Origin: Pseudomonas sp. R5(2019)
GTDB lineage: Bacteria > Pseudomonadota > Gammaproteobacteria > Pseudomonadales > Pseudomonadaceae
DNA length: 64,000 bases
NCBI RefSeq assembly: GCF_009905435.1
Contig: NZ_JAAAMT010000010.1
Span: 1-64,000, forward strand
Direction of reading: 5' to 3'
Shown here piece by piece: positions 55,104 through 63,994 of this stretch; the first letter of the stretch is position 1; each line of letters begins with the position of its first letter. The position numbers and the translations under genes are program-made. Below the pieces are notes generated by a model, which did not search any database, was not told where the DNA came from, and saw only the letters and a list, made by a program, of their open reading frames with translations.

Positions 55104-56711
55104 ATGACCGACCAGACTATCCGCCTGCCGATTCGCCGCGCTTTGATCAGCGTTTCCGACAAGACCGGGATCCTTGAATTTGCCCGTGAGCTGGAATCCC
55201 TGGGCGTCGAGATCCTGTCCACCGGTGGCACCTTCAAGCTGCTCAAGGACAACGGCGTTGCCGCAGTCGAAGTCGCCGACTACACAGGCTTTGCTGAAAT
55301 GATGGACGGCCGGGTCAAGACCCTGCACCCGAAAATCCACGGTGGCATCCTCGGCCGCCGCGGCATCGACGATGCCATCATGCAAGAGCACGGGATCAAC
55401 CCGATCGACCTGGTCGCGGTCAACCTCTACCCCTTCGAAGCCACCATCTCCAAACCCGGTTGCGACCTGCCGACCGCGATCGAGAACATCGATATCGGCG
55501 GCCCGACCATGGTTCGCTCGGCGGCCAAGAACCATAAAGACGTGGCCATCGTGGTTAACGCCAGCGACTACGCCCAGGTGCTGGAAAACCTCAAGGCCGG
55601 CGGCCTGACCTACGCTCAGCGCTTCGACCTGATGCTCAAGGCCTTCGAACACACCGCCGCCTACGACGGCATGATCGCCAACTACATGGGCACGGTTAAT
55701 CAGGCTGCCGAAACCCTGAGCACAGAAGGCCGCAGCGAGTTCCCGCGCACCTTCAACAGCCAGTTCATCAAGGCCCAGGAAATGCGCTACGGCGAGAACC
55801 CGCACCAGAGCGCGGCGTTCTACGTGGAAGCCAAGCCTGCCGAAGTCGGCATCGCCACCGCGACCCAGCTGCAAGGCAAGGAACTGTCATACAACAACGT
55901 GGCCGACACCGACGCCGCGCTGGAATGCGTCAAGAGCTTCGTCAAGCCCGCCTGCGTCATCGTCAAGCACGCCAACCCGTGCGGCGTGGCGGTTTGCCCG
56001 GACGCCGAAGGCGGCATTCGCCAGGCCTACGAGCTGGCCTACGCCACCGACACCGAGTCGGCGTTCGGCGGCATCATCGCCTTCAACCGCGAGCTGGACG
56101 GCGAAACTGCCAAGGCCATCGTCGAGCGTCAGTTCGTCGAAGTGATCATTGCCCCGAGCATCAGCGCCGAAGCCCGCGCTGTCGTTGCTACCAAAGCCAA
56201 CGTGCGCCTGCTGGCCTGTGGCGAATGGTCGGCTGAACGTGCCGCTGCCTGGGACTACAAGCGCGTCAACGGTGGCCTGCTGGTGCAGAGCCGCGATATC
56301 GGCATGATCACCGCCGCTGACCTGAAAGTCGTGACCCAGCGCGCCCCGAGCGAGCAAGAGATCAACGACCTGATCTTCGCCTGGAAAGTGGCCAAGTTCG
56401 TCAAGTCCAACGCCATCGTCTACGCCAAGAACCGCCAGACCATCGGCGTCGGCGCTGGCCAGATGAGCCGCGTCAACTCCGCGCGTATCGCTGCGATCAA
56501 GGCAGAACATGCCGGCCTGCAAGTGCAGGGCGCGGTCATGGCCTCGGATGCGTTCTTCCCGTTCCGCGACGGTATCGACAACGCGGCCAAGGTGGGTATC
56601 ACTGCGGTGATCCAGCCGGGCGGTTCGATGCGTGACAATGAAGTGATTGCAGCGGCCGACGAAGCCGGCATCGCCATGGTATTTACCGGCATGCGCCACT
56701 TCCGTCACTGA
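55104..56711 (+). CDS. purH: bifunctional AICAR transformylase / IMP cyclohydrolase
   Basis: 535 residues covering the last two steps of IMP synthesis. The N-terminal cyclohydrolase has [35 protein letters not shown]. The C-terminal transformylase has [22 protein letters not shown] and [17 protein letters not shown]. It ends with [19 protein letters not shown]. The ATG at 55104 is preferred over one 12 bases upstream because GGAA is well spaced to it and the length then fits the family. Confidence 0.95.
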   Translation: MTDQTIRLPIRRALISVSDKTGILEFARELESLGVEILSTGGTFKLLKDNGVAAVEVADYTGFAEMMDGRVKTLHPKIHGGILGRRGIDDAIMQEHGINPIDLVAVNLYPFEATISKPGCDLPTAIENIDIGGPTMVRSAAKNHKDVAIVVNASDYAQVLENLKAGGLTYAQRFDLMLKAFEHTAAYDGMIANYMGTVNQAAETLSTEGRSEFPRTFNSQFIKAQEMRYGENPHQSAAFYVEAKPAEVGIATATQLQGKELSYNNVADTDAALECVKSFVKPACVIVKHANPCGVAVCPDAEGGIRQAYELAYATDTESAFGGIIAFNRELDGETAKAIVERQFVEVIIAPSISAEARAVVATKANVRLLACGEWSAERAAAWDYKRVNGGLLVQSRDIGMITAADLKVVTQRAPSEQEINDLIFAWKVAKFVKSNAIVYAKNRQTIGVGAGQMSRVNSARIAAIKAEHAGLQVQGAVMASDAFFPFRDGIDNAAKVGITAVIQPGGSMRDNEVIAAADEAGIAMVFTGMRHFRH

Positions 56712-56737
56712 TTCACGGCGAGCGCCTTGCGCTCGTT

Positions 56738-56798
56738 CGCGGCTAAAGCCGGCTCCTACAGGATCGCGTCATTCATGTAGGAGCCGGCTTTAGCCGCG
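56738..56798. repeat. REP-type perfect inverted repeat of a different class
   Basis: Arms 56738-56760 and 56776-56798 are perfect inverted copies over 23 bases (core GCTAAAGCCGGCTCCTACA), separated by only 15 bases. It lies between purH and purD. Confidence 0.85.
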
Positions 56799-56854
56799 AT
56801 GGCGTCCGCAAGGGCGCCCTCACCCTGAAGAATTCGCTTCATCGAGGTTTTGAC

Positions 56855-58147
56855 ATGAATGTTTTGATCATCGGCAGCGGTGGCCGTGAACACGCCCTGG
56901 CGTGGAAAGCTGCACAAGACCCACGCGTCGCCAAAGTCTTCGTTGCCCCGGGCAACGCCGGCACCGCCATTGAAGCCAAGTGCGAGAACGTCGCCATCGA
57001 CGTGCTGGCCCTTGAGCAACTGGCCGACTTCGCCGAGAAGAATGTCGCGCTGACCATCGTAGGCCCGGAAGTGCCGCTGGTCGCCGGCGTGGTCGATCTG
57101 TTCCGCAGCCGTAACCTGGACATCTTCGGCCCAACCGCCGGTGCTGCCCAGCTGGAAGGCTCCAAGGCCTTTACCAAGGACTTCCTGGCGCGCCACAAGA
57201 TCCCGACCGCCGACTACCAGAACTTCACCGAGATCGAGCCGGCCCTGGCTTACCTGCGTGAAAAGGGTGCGCCGATCGTGATCAAGGCCGACGGCCTGGC
57301 CGCCGGCAAGGGCGTGATCGTCGCCATGACCCTGGCTGAAGCCGAAGACGCCGTGCGCGACATGCTCGCCGGCAACGCCTTCGGTGACGCCGGTTCGCGC
57401 GTCGTCATCGAGGAGTTCCTCGACGGCGAAGAAGCCAGCTTTATCGTCATGGTCGATGGCAAGAACGTCTTGCCGATGGCCACAAGCCAGGACCACAAGC
57501 GCGTCGGCGACGGCGACACCGGCCCGAACACGGGCGGCATGGGCGCTTACTCGCCTGCCCCGGTGGTCACCGCCGAGGTTCATGACCGGGTCATGGAACA
57601 AGTGATCTGGCCAACCGTTCGCGGAATGGAAGCCGAAGGCAATATCTACACCGGTTTCCTCTATGCCGGTCTGATGATCGACAAGGCCGGTAACCCGAAG
57701 GTCATCGAGTTCAACTGCCGCTTTGGCGACCCGGAAACCCAACCGGTCATGCTGCGCCTGCAATCGAGCCTGGTGCTGCTGGTCGAGGCCGCGCTGGCCA
57801 AGGCCCTGGACAAGGTCGAAGCCCAATGGGATCCACGCCCAAGCCTGGGCATCGTACTGGCCGCTGGCGGCTACCCTGGCGATTACGCCAAAGGCGCAAC
57901 CATCAACGGTCTGGACGATGCGGCTACACTGCCTGGCAAGGTGTTCCATGCCGGCACCGCGCTCAAGGACGGTAATGTCGTTGCATCCGGTGGTCGCGTA
58001 CTCTGTGCGACCGCACTGGGTGACAGCGTCGGCGCAGCCCAACAGGCCGCCTATGCACTGGCGAAAAAGGTCAATTGGGAAGGCAGTTTCTACCGCACGG
58101 ACATCGGCTACCGTGCCATTGCCCGTGAGCGTGGCGAACAAGAGTAA
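56855..58147 (+). CDS. purD: phosphoribosylamine-glycine ligase (GAR synthetase)
   Basis: 430 residues of the ATP-grasp type. Features are MNVLIIGSGGREHALAWK, VGPEVPLVAGVVD, IKADGLAAGKGVIVA, GDGDTGPNTGGMGAYSP and EFNCRFGDPETQPV. It makes GAR in purine synthesis. A GAGG precedes the ATG. Confidence 0.96.
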   Translation: MNVLIIGSGGREHALAWKAAQDPRVAKVFVAPGNAGTAIEAKCENVAIDVLALEQLADFAEKNVALTIVGPEVPLVAGVVDLFRSRNLDIFGPTAGAAQLEGSKAFTKDFLARHKIPTADYQNFTEIEPALAYLREKGAPIVIKADGLAAGKGVIVAMTLAEAEDAVRDMLAGNAFGDAGSRVVIEEFLDGEEASFIVMVDGKNVLPMATSQDHKRVGDGDTGPNTGGMGAYSPAPVVTAEVHDRVMEQVIWPTVRGMEAEGNIYTGFLYAGLMIDKAGNPKVIEFNCRFGDPETQPVMLRLQSSLVLLVEAALAKALDKVEAQWDPRPSLGIVLAAGGYPGDYAKGATINGLDDAATLPGKVFHAGTALKDGNVVASGGRVLCATALGDSVGAAQQAAYALAKKVNWEGSFYRTDIGYRAIARERGEQE

Positions 58148-58153
58148 GCCCTC

Positions 58154-58236
58154 CGGGCGTTGCAGGCAGGCCCGCCCTGCCCCGCAACGCCCGACGGCTG
58201 GCCAGATGGCAGCCCCAACCGGGGCCTTGCCATCTG
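58154..58236. other. two tandem strong hairpins between purD and retS
   Basis: First stem: CGGGCGTTGC (58154-58163) with GCAACGCCCG (58184-58193), containing an inner GCAGG/CCTGC pair. Second stem: CAGATGGCA (58203-58211) with TGCCATCTG (58228-58236), continued by GCCCC/GGGGC. No T-run follows either. They may end purD transcripts with Rho or affect retS expression. Confidence 0.55.
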
Positions 58237-58291
58237 CTTGGCGCCCCGCGCATAGTTATCAACAGGCATTCACCTACGAAGGGATTTCGCC

Positions 58292-61066
58292 GTGCGCTGG
58301 CTCAGGACTGCCACAGTATTCATCGTCAGCTTGCTGACCCTGCTCTGCATCTATCCGGCATCCGCCGAATCAGGCAGTGGCTGGGCGGTATTGCTTGATG
58401 AACAGGCCAGTCTGCAATTAAGCGACGTGCGCTCCGAGCGCTACCGCAATCAATTCAGCCCCATCGAACTCAACCAGCTCAACGCCGCCGAACCCAACAA
58501 CGCGCTGTGGCTGCATTACCGACTGGCGCCCGGCCAATCGGAACAGCTGCTGAGTATCTTCGCCCCGGACCTGGCCCAGCTGGACCTGTACGTGCTCGAC
58601 GGCAGCACGCTGGTCAAACAGATCCGCAGTGGCAATCACACGGCACAAGACCAGCAATTGCTGGCCAACAGCAATCACCTGCTGCCGCTGCCGGAAAGCC
58701 AGCGCTCGCTGGATATTTACCTGCGACTGGTGTCTGAACACCAGCTGCGCCCCAGCATCACCCTGCAACCCGCCACGCTTGCCGCCGCCGACCAGCGCCA
58801 GCCGCTGTTGTTCGGCCTACTGTTCGGCTGCCTGACCATGCTGGTGCTGCATAACCTGACCCGTAACGCTTATGGCCGCTCACTCACTACCTTGTGGCTG
58901 GCCGGTTATCAAGCGTTGATGCTGGTCAGCAGCCTGATCCTGCTGAACCTCAGTGGCCCCTGGCTCAATCTCTGGCACCCGGCACAAACCCCCGCGGCCT
59001 TTTTCAGCGTGCTGCTGGCCTCGTTGTGCAGCCTGATGTTTACCGAACGCTTCTTCGCCCCCTGCGGCAATCAACTGCTCAGCCGCGTGCTGTTCAATGA
59101 AGTGTTGCTGGTAGCGCTTTGCGGCCTGCTGTTGCTGTTCATCGACACCTTGCCGCTAAACCTGATGACCTACGCCCTGGTCGCACTCTGTAGCCTGAGC
59201 ATGCTGGTAGTGTCCGTTTATCACTGGCAAAAGGGCTACCGCCCAGCACGTTTCTTCGCGCTGGCGATGCTGCTGCTTAACCTCGGTTGCCTGGTGGTGC
59301 TGCCGGCGCTGCTGGTGCTGACCCGCACGCCGGTGCAATGGCTGCTGTTTATCCTGGTCGCACTGACCGCTGTCAGCGGTCTGATCCTCAACATCGCCGT
59401 CAGTGAACGCCAGCGTTTTATCCGCGAGGCGCGCTTCAATGCCAGCCGGGCCCTGGCGGCCAGCACCGCCGAGGTCAATGCCAAGGCCGAGTTCCTGGCC
59501 AAGATCAGCCACGAAATCCGCACCCCCATGAACGGCGTGCTCGGCATGACCGAGCTGCTGCTGGGCACGCCACTGTCGGTCAAGCAGCGTGACTATGTGC
59601 AGACCATTCACAGTGCCGGCAATGAGCTGCTGACACTGATCAACGAGATTCTCGACATCTCCCGGCTCGAATCCGGGCAGATCGAACTGGACGATGTGCA
59701 GTTCGACCTCAACGCCTTGATCGAAGACTGCCTGAATATCTTCCGGGCCAAGGCCGAGCAGCAGAACGTCGAGCTGATCAGCTTTACTCAGCCACAGGTG
59801 CCACGGGTCATCAGCGGCGACCCGACGCGTCTGCGCCAGACCCTGCTGAGCCTGCTGGAAAACGCCCTGAAGAAAACCGATGAAGGCGAGATTCTGCTGG
59901 TGGTCGCCCTCGACCAGCGCGGCAACGAGCCGCGCCTGCGCATTGCCGTACAGGACAGCGGCCAGCCGATGCCCGCCGCCGAGCGCGATGCACTGCTGCA
60001 GGCTGAACTGCACAGCAAGCACTTCCTCTCTGGCAACCCACTGGGCGGACACCTGGGGCTGGTGATCGCCAAGCAGCTGATCATGCTCATGCACGGCGAG
60101 TTCGGCATCAAGACCAGCCACAACCAGGGCAGCACCTTGTGGCTGACCCTGCCGCTGGACCCGGCGCGTCTCGAACAACCCACCGCCGACCTCGACGGCC
60201 CGCTCAAGGATGCCCGGGTGCTGGTGGTGGACGACAACGACACCTGTCGCAAGGTACTGGTGCAGCAATGCAGCGCCTGGGGCATGAATGTCAGCGCCGT
60301 GCCGTCGGGCAAGGAAGCACTGGCCCTGCTGCGCACCAAGGCGCATCTGCGCGACTATTTCGATGTGGTCCTGCTGGACCAGAACATGCCCGGCATGACC
60401 GGCATGCAGCTGGCGACCAAGATCAAGGAAGACCCAAGCCTGAACCACGATATCCTGCTGATCATGCTGACCGGCATCAGCAATGCGCCCAGCAAGATCA
60501 TCGCCCGCAACGCCGGGATCAAGCGGATCCTGGCCAAGCCCGTGGCCGGCTACACCCTCAAGACCACTCTGGCGGACGAGCTGAACCAGCGCACCCGTGG
60601 CTTGCCGGCCAGTGCGCCGCTACTGACCGCCGTGCAGGCGCCGATGAACGTGCCGGCGGACTTCCGCATCCTGGTCGCCGAAGACAACAGTATCTCCACC
60701 AAGGTGATTCGCGGCATGCTCGGCAAGCTCAACCTGGAGCCGGACACCGCCAGCAACGGCGAGGAAGCGCTGCGGGCCATGAAAGCCCAGCACTACGACC
60801 TGGTGTTGATGGATTGCGAAATGCCGATCCTCGATGGCTTCTCCGCCACCCAACAGCTGCGTGCCTGGGAGGCCGGCAACCAGCGCAGGCGTACCCCGGT
60901 GGTCGCGCTGACCGCGCATATCCTCGCCGAACACAAGGAGCGGGCCCGCCTGGCCGGCATGGATGGCCACATGGCCAAACCCGTGGAGCTGTCACAACTG
61001 CGCGACCTGATCGACCACTGGGTGGCCCAGCGCGAACGTGGCAACCAGCACGCCCATACCTCCTGA
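58292..61066 (+). CDS. retS: RetS-like hybrid sensor kinase
   Basis: 924 residues. The signal peptide (about 1-26) is followed by a periplasmic 7TMR-DISMED2 domain (about 28-160), a seven-helix membrane region (about 170-375), and HisKA with His407 (ISHEIRTPMNG). HATPase follows, then two receiver domains with Asp696 (VLLDQNMPGM) and Asp841 (LVLMDCEMPILDG). The layout and the purH-purD neighbours match P. aeruginosa RetS, which binds GacS and favours planktonic, virulent behaviour over biofilm. It starts at a GTG with GAAGGG upstream. Confidence 0.87.
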   Translation: MRWLRTATVFIVSLLTLLCIYPASAESGSGWAVLLDEQASLQLSDVRSERYRNQFSPIELNQLNAAEPNNALWLHYRLAPGQSEQLLSIFAPDLAQLDLYVLDGSTLVKQIRSGNHTAQDQQLLANSNHLLPLPESQRSLDIYLRLVSEHQLRPSITLQPATLAAADQRQPLLFGLLFGCLTMLVLHNLTRNAYGRSLTTLWLAGYQALMLVSSLILLNLSGPWLNLWHPAQTPAAFFSVLLASLCSLMFTERFFAPCGNQLLSRVLFNEVLLVALCGLLLLFIDTLPLNLMTYALVALCSLSMLVVSVYHWQKGYRPARFFALAMLLLNLGCLVVLPALLVLTRTPVQWLLFILVALTAVSGLILNIAVSERQRFIREARFNASRALAASTAEVNAKAEFLAKISHEIRTPMNGVLGMTELLLGTPLSVKQRDYVQTIHSAGNELLTLINEILDISRLESGQIELDDVQFDLNALIEDCLNIFRAKAEQQNVELISFTQPQVPRVISGDPTRLRQTLLSLLENALKKTDEGEILLVVALDQRGNEPRLRIAVQDSGQPMPAAERDALLQAELHSKHFLSGNPLGGHLGLVIAKQLIMLMHGEFGIKTSHNQGSTLWLTLPLDPARLEQPTADLDGPLKDARVLVVDDNDTCRKVLVQQCSAWGMNVSAVPSGKEALALLRTKAHLRDYFDVVLLDQNMPGMTGMQLATKIKEDPSLNHDILLIMLTGISNAPSKIIARNAGIKRILAKPVAGYTLKTTLADELNQRTRGLPASAPLLTAVQAPMNVPADFRILVAEDNSISTKVIRGMLGKLNLEPDTASNGEEALRAMKAQHYDLVLMDCEMPILDGFSATQQLRAWEAGNQRRRTPVVALTAHILAEHKERARLAGMDGHMAKPVELSQLRDLIDHWVAQRERGNQHAHTS

Positions 61067-61121
61067 GCCCCGGCGCCGCCTGATACACTCCCCCCGACCT
61101 CACCCGCCGCGAGCCCAAACC

Positions 61122-61724
61122 ATGCTCCACGTGTTGTTCAGCGTTTACCTGAAAATGCTTGTGCTCTACAGCCCGTTCTTCGTGTTGTCGTGTTTTATCG
61201 GGCTCTCCCGCGGTTATTCGCTCAAGGAACGCAAACGCCTGGCATGGCGTGTCGCGCTAGGCGTGTTGATCGCCAGCGTGCTGTTGTACCTGTTCGGGAG
61301 AGTAATTTTTGGCGTGTTCGGCATCACGGCGGACGCCTTTCGCATCGGGGCGGGCAGTGTGCTGTTTATTTCGGCGTTGGGCATGGCTCAGGGGAAATCG
61401 GCCGTGCAGACCGACAATGTGCAGCAGGATGTCACCATCGTGCCGCTGACCATCCCGCTCACGGTCGGCCCCGGCACCATCGGTGCGCTGCTGGTGATGG
61501 GGGTGAGCCAGCCCCACTGGGACGATAAACTGATCGCCATCGTCGGCATTGCGTTGGCCAGCGTCACGGTGGGGGTGGTGCTTTACCTGTCCAACCGGAT
61601 CGAGCGGATCCTCGGCGATCAAGGCTTGGAGATCGTCAGCCGGCTGATGGGGCTGTTTGTCTGCGCGCTGGCGGCGCAGATCATTTTCACCGGTATCAAG
61701 GGCTACTTGCTGCCGGACTCATAA
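61122..61724 (+). CDS. MarC family integral membrane protein
   Basis: 200 residues with about six hydrophobic segments. MarC-like features are YLKMLVLYSPFFVLSCFIGL, FGITADAFRIGAGSVLF, the VPLTIPLTVGPGTIGALLVMG stretch (given in part) and LFVCALAAQIIFTGIKGYL. The transported substrate is unknown; an early link with multiple antibiotic resistance was not upheld for the family. Its 3' end overlaps the convergent unknown gene by six bases. Confidence 0.88.
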   Translation: MLHVLFSVYLKMLVLYSPFFVLSCFIGLSRGYSLKERKRLAWRVALGVLIASVLLYLFGRVIFGVFGITADAFRIGAGSVLFISALGMAQGKSAVQTDNVQQDVTIVPLTIPLTVGPGTIGALLVMGVSQPHWDDKLIAIVGIALASVTVGVVLYLSNRIERILGDQGLEIVSRLMGLFVCALAAQIIFTGIKGYLLPDS

Positions 61725-62492
61725 CTCCAGGTGCCGAAAGAAGTCCTGCAGGTGCTTTTGCATTCTTTTGGCAATCAGGTCCCGATAGGTCTGGCCGTAA
61801 TAACGGGTTTTGAACTGCACCTGCTCCACCCGCTCTTCCAGCGTGCTGATCGTCCTGCGGGTATTCAAAAACAGAAAGCCGCGAGTCTCTTCAGTAAAGG
61901 TGTAGGCCTTGTGGTAAAGCGCAAGGTCGACCTGCCCACTTCGGCTTTGCTGGCAGGGCAGGACCTGAAATACCCCTGAGCTTCCGGAAATACTCCCCCG
62001 TTCGAAAATTCGCTGCGCCTCGCTGTTGCTCCCCAACACTTCAAATGCCCGGCTGGCCACTTGTGAATAGGCCGGGCCTGCCCCCTTGTCGATCAGTTCG
62101 ATGGCATCGCGGGCGGCGACACCGCTGCCCCCTGCAAGGTCGATCTTTTCCGGAGCCGGGGTGGCGTTCCAGCCGTAGACGGTCAGTTGCTTCTTGTATT
62201 CCTGAAACCAGTCTGTCACCAAACCGGTTTCAAAGAGCTCACGTACAGCCAGTTGTACAAACAGATTGCACAGGTAGATATCCTGCCTGTCCTGGGCACT
62301 GACACTCGGCGAAAAAGCCACCAGGCTACCACCCGCCACCGCAGCATGAGCGCCGACACCGGCAAGGGGCGCCTCCAGCCGGGTAGCTTGCAGGCCCGCA
62401 CTTCGGGCCTTGCGGGCCGCATCTCTGGGGTCAGGCAGCTTGATGGCCTGCACGCACTCCTCACGGTCTTTGAAACCCAGTGGGCCGGTCAT
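61719..62492 (-). CDS. unknown protein A of a three-paralogue cassette
   Basis: 257 residues, not recognised as a known family. No signal peptide or clear membrane helix is visible. Residues 54-108 hold the shared block: GGSL, then DI (71-72), NLF (76-78) and GW (107-108). The C-terminal half shares GVFQVLPC (173-180), VDLALYHKAYTF, GFLFLN and FKTRYY with protein C of the cassette. Its ATG overlaps the stop of the gene upstream, so the three genes form an operon. The N-terminal ~50 residues (charged, Ala-rich) are not shared with protein B. Confidence 0.7.
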   Translation of the reverse strand: MTGPLGFKDREECVQAIKLPDPRDAARKARSAGLQATRLEAPLAGVGAHAAVAGGSLVAFSPSVSAQDRQDIYLCNLFVQLAVRELFETGLVTDWFQEYKKQLTVYGWNATPAPEKIDLAGGSGVAARDAIELIDKGAGPAYSQVASRAFEVLGSNSEAQRIFERGSISGSSGVFQVLPCQQSRSGQVDLALYHKAYTFTEETRGFLFLNTRRTISTLEERVEQVQFKTRYYGQTYRDLIAKRMQKHLQDFFRHLEL

Positions 62493-63190
62493 TGCCCCTG
62501 CCCTCCCTTAACCGGTGCCAGGCTCAACGGTACAATCAACTCCTGCGCCCTGCTGCCCAGCCGCGCTTCAATCGCCTCTCGTGCAAAGCCATTTACGGTG
62601 TTATTGAGTTCAGCCTTGGCGACCTGAACAGACACGTTGCCAATCACCTGATCTCGAGCGAAGCGCCGACTGAACCAGTCCCCCCCCACCGCCTCGCGGG
62701 TCTCCAGGGTCAGGCAGCAAGAACTGAGCAGGTGCCCGGGGCGGGCGATACTGAGCTGAAAGGCCACACCAAAGGGCGGTGTTTTTCTGTTGCCCAGAAC
62801 GGTGTTGCGCAACAGCGTTTGCGCCGTCGAGTGGTTCGGCAGCTTGGCCAACTGGGTAATTGTCTGGTCAAGCAAGGCAAACGGCAGCGCCTCGCCCTCA
62901 TCGGCCAGGGCAACGTGCAAAAGGTCTCCGATCGATCGCTCGGTTCCGGGCTCAAACGGGACGGTGCTGTAACGAGTATCAATAAAACTCCACCCCGTCG
63001 AACTCAAGGCCGCCCGATACGTGTGCGACCAACTTGAATACTCGGCCACCTTGTTGTTTTTCTTGCTGGCGGCCAACTGAGCAAATAAATTCGAATATAA
63101 AATATCTTTTCGCTCCGAGAGCGAAAGTGTTGTAGACAACAGAAAAAGACTGCCGCCATTTACATAGACCGTGTAGTTATCGCTGTCCAT
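62489..63190 (-). CDS. unknown protein B of a three-paralogue cassette
   Basis: 233 residues, family not recognised. The shared block is at 12-67: GGSLFLLS, DI (29-30), SNLFAQLA (33-40) and GW (66-67). The tail FAREAIEARLGSRAQELI (202-219) closely resembles the tail of protein C. No signal peptide. The region 63040-63130 is AT-rich compared with neighbouring genes. An AGGG lies upstream of the ATG. Function unknown. Confidence 0.7.
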   Translation of the reverse strand: MDSDNYTVYVNGGSLFLLSTTLSLSERKDILYSNLFAQLAASKKNNKVAEYSSWSHTYRAALSSTGWSFIDTRYSTVPFEPGTERSIGDLLHVALADEGEALPFALLDQTITQLAKLPNHSTAQTLLRNTVLGNRKTPPFGVAFQLSIARPGHLLSSCCLTLETREAVGGDWFSRRFARDQVIGNVSVQVAKAELNNTVNGFAREAIEARLGSRAQELIVPLSLAPVKGGQGQ

Positions 63191-63259
63191 AGCGCACCCT
63201 GCATGATAACGAAGTTAATTGAGCACAGCCGCCGCGGCTGCGCTCAATCTACGCTTATA

Positions 63260-63994
63260 TCAGATGTCGTAATCGGCAATCAGCGACCTGGCCCGATCAC
63301 CCAACTTCTGAAGAATCGCCTGACGGCTGAAGTCGGCATAATACTTCTGATTGAACACCAGGAATGCCTGACCGCTGTACAGCTCTACGCTGGAACTGTC
63401 ATATTCCCAGAACAGCACCTTGGTATTTTTGTGCGGCGTGGTGTAGTTGATCGTTCCCAGGGCCATGACCACTTCCTGGTCGCTGGACTCGGTGCAGGCC
63501 CCCACCGAAAATGTCCCGCCCTTGAGCCCCCGCGACTTGCTCTCGAACAGGCTGACCGGGCCGGGATTACGGGCCAGGGCCGACAGGCCGTCCTGTGCCA
63601 GCTTCGGCAGAACAACCGCCGCGGGCACTGCACCAGCCGCCGAACCGACCACCGTGGCCAGCGCATCGATGATGACGTTGTCCATCTTGAAAGAGCGCTG
63701 TTGAATGCTCAGCTTTTCATAGGAGCGTTTGGCAATCAGCCAGCCGCAGTTCTGCATCACCGCCATGAACTGCGCGTACCACTTTTCACCGTCGGCTTCA
63801 GAATGAAACTGTTTGTCGGCGACCAGGCTGGCAAACAGAAAACTGTTTTTGATATCTTCTTTATTTTGTTCGGACATGCCCGCAACAAAAGAGATAACGC
63901 CTTTACCGGCCACACTGCCTTGCGCTTGCGACGACGTCGGCGCATCATCCAGAACATAAGTATTGATATCATTCATCACGGCCGGAGCGGCCAT
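63260..63994 (-). CDS. unknown protein C of a three-paralogue cassette (possibly 5'-truncated by the window)
   Basis: At least 244 residues, family not recognised. The shared block is GKGVISF, DI (47-48), FLF (52-54) and GW (84-85). A hydrophobic Ala/Gly-rich stretch (about 107-130, ALATVVGSAAGAVPAAVVLP) is unique to this member. The beta-rich C-terminal half (GTFSVGAC, VVMALGTINYTT, VLFWEY, NQKYY) matches protein A. The tail FSRQAILQKLGDRARSLI matches protein B. The first ATG visible is six bases from the window end and no stop precedes it, so the real start may lie outside. Confidence 0.65.
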   Translation of the reverse strand: MAAPAVMNDINTYVLDDAPTSSQAQGSVAGKGVISFVAGMSEQNKEDIKNSFLFASLVADKQFHSEADGEKWYAQFMAVMQNCGWLIAKRSYEKLSIQQRSFKMDNVIIDALATVVGSAAGAVPAAVVLPKLAQDGLSALARNPGPVSLFESKSRGLKGGTFSVGACTESSDQEVVMALGTINYTTPHKNTKVLFWEYDSSSVELYSGQAFLVFNQKYYADFSRQAILQKLGDRARSLIADYDI

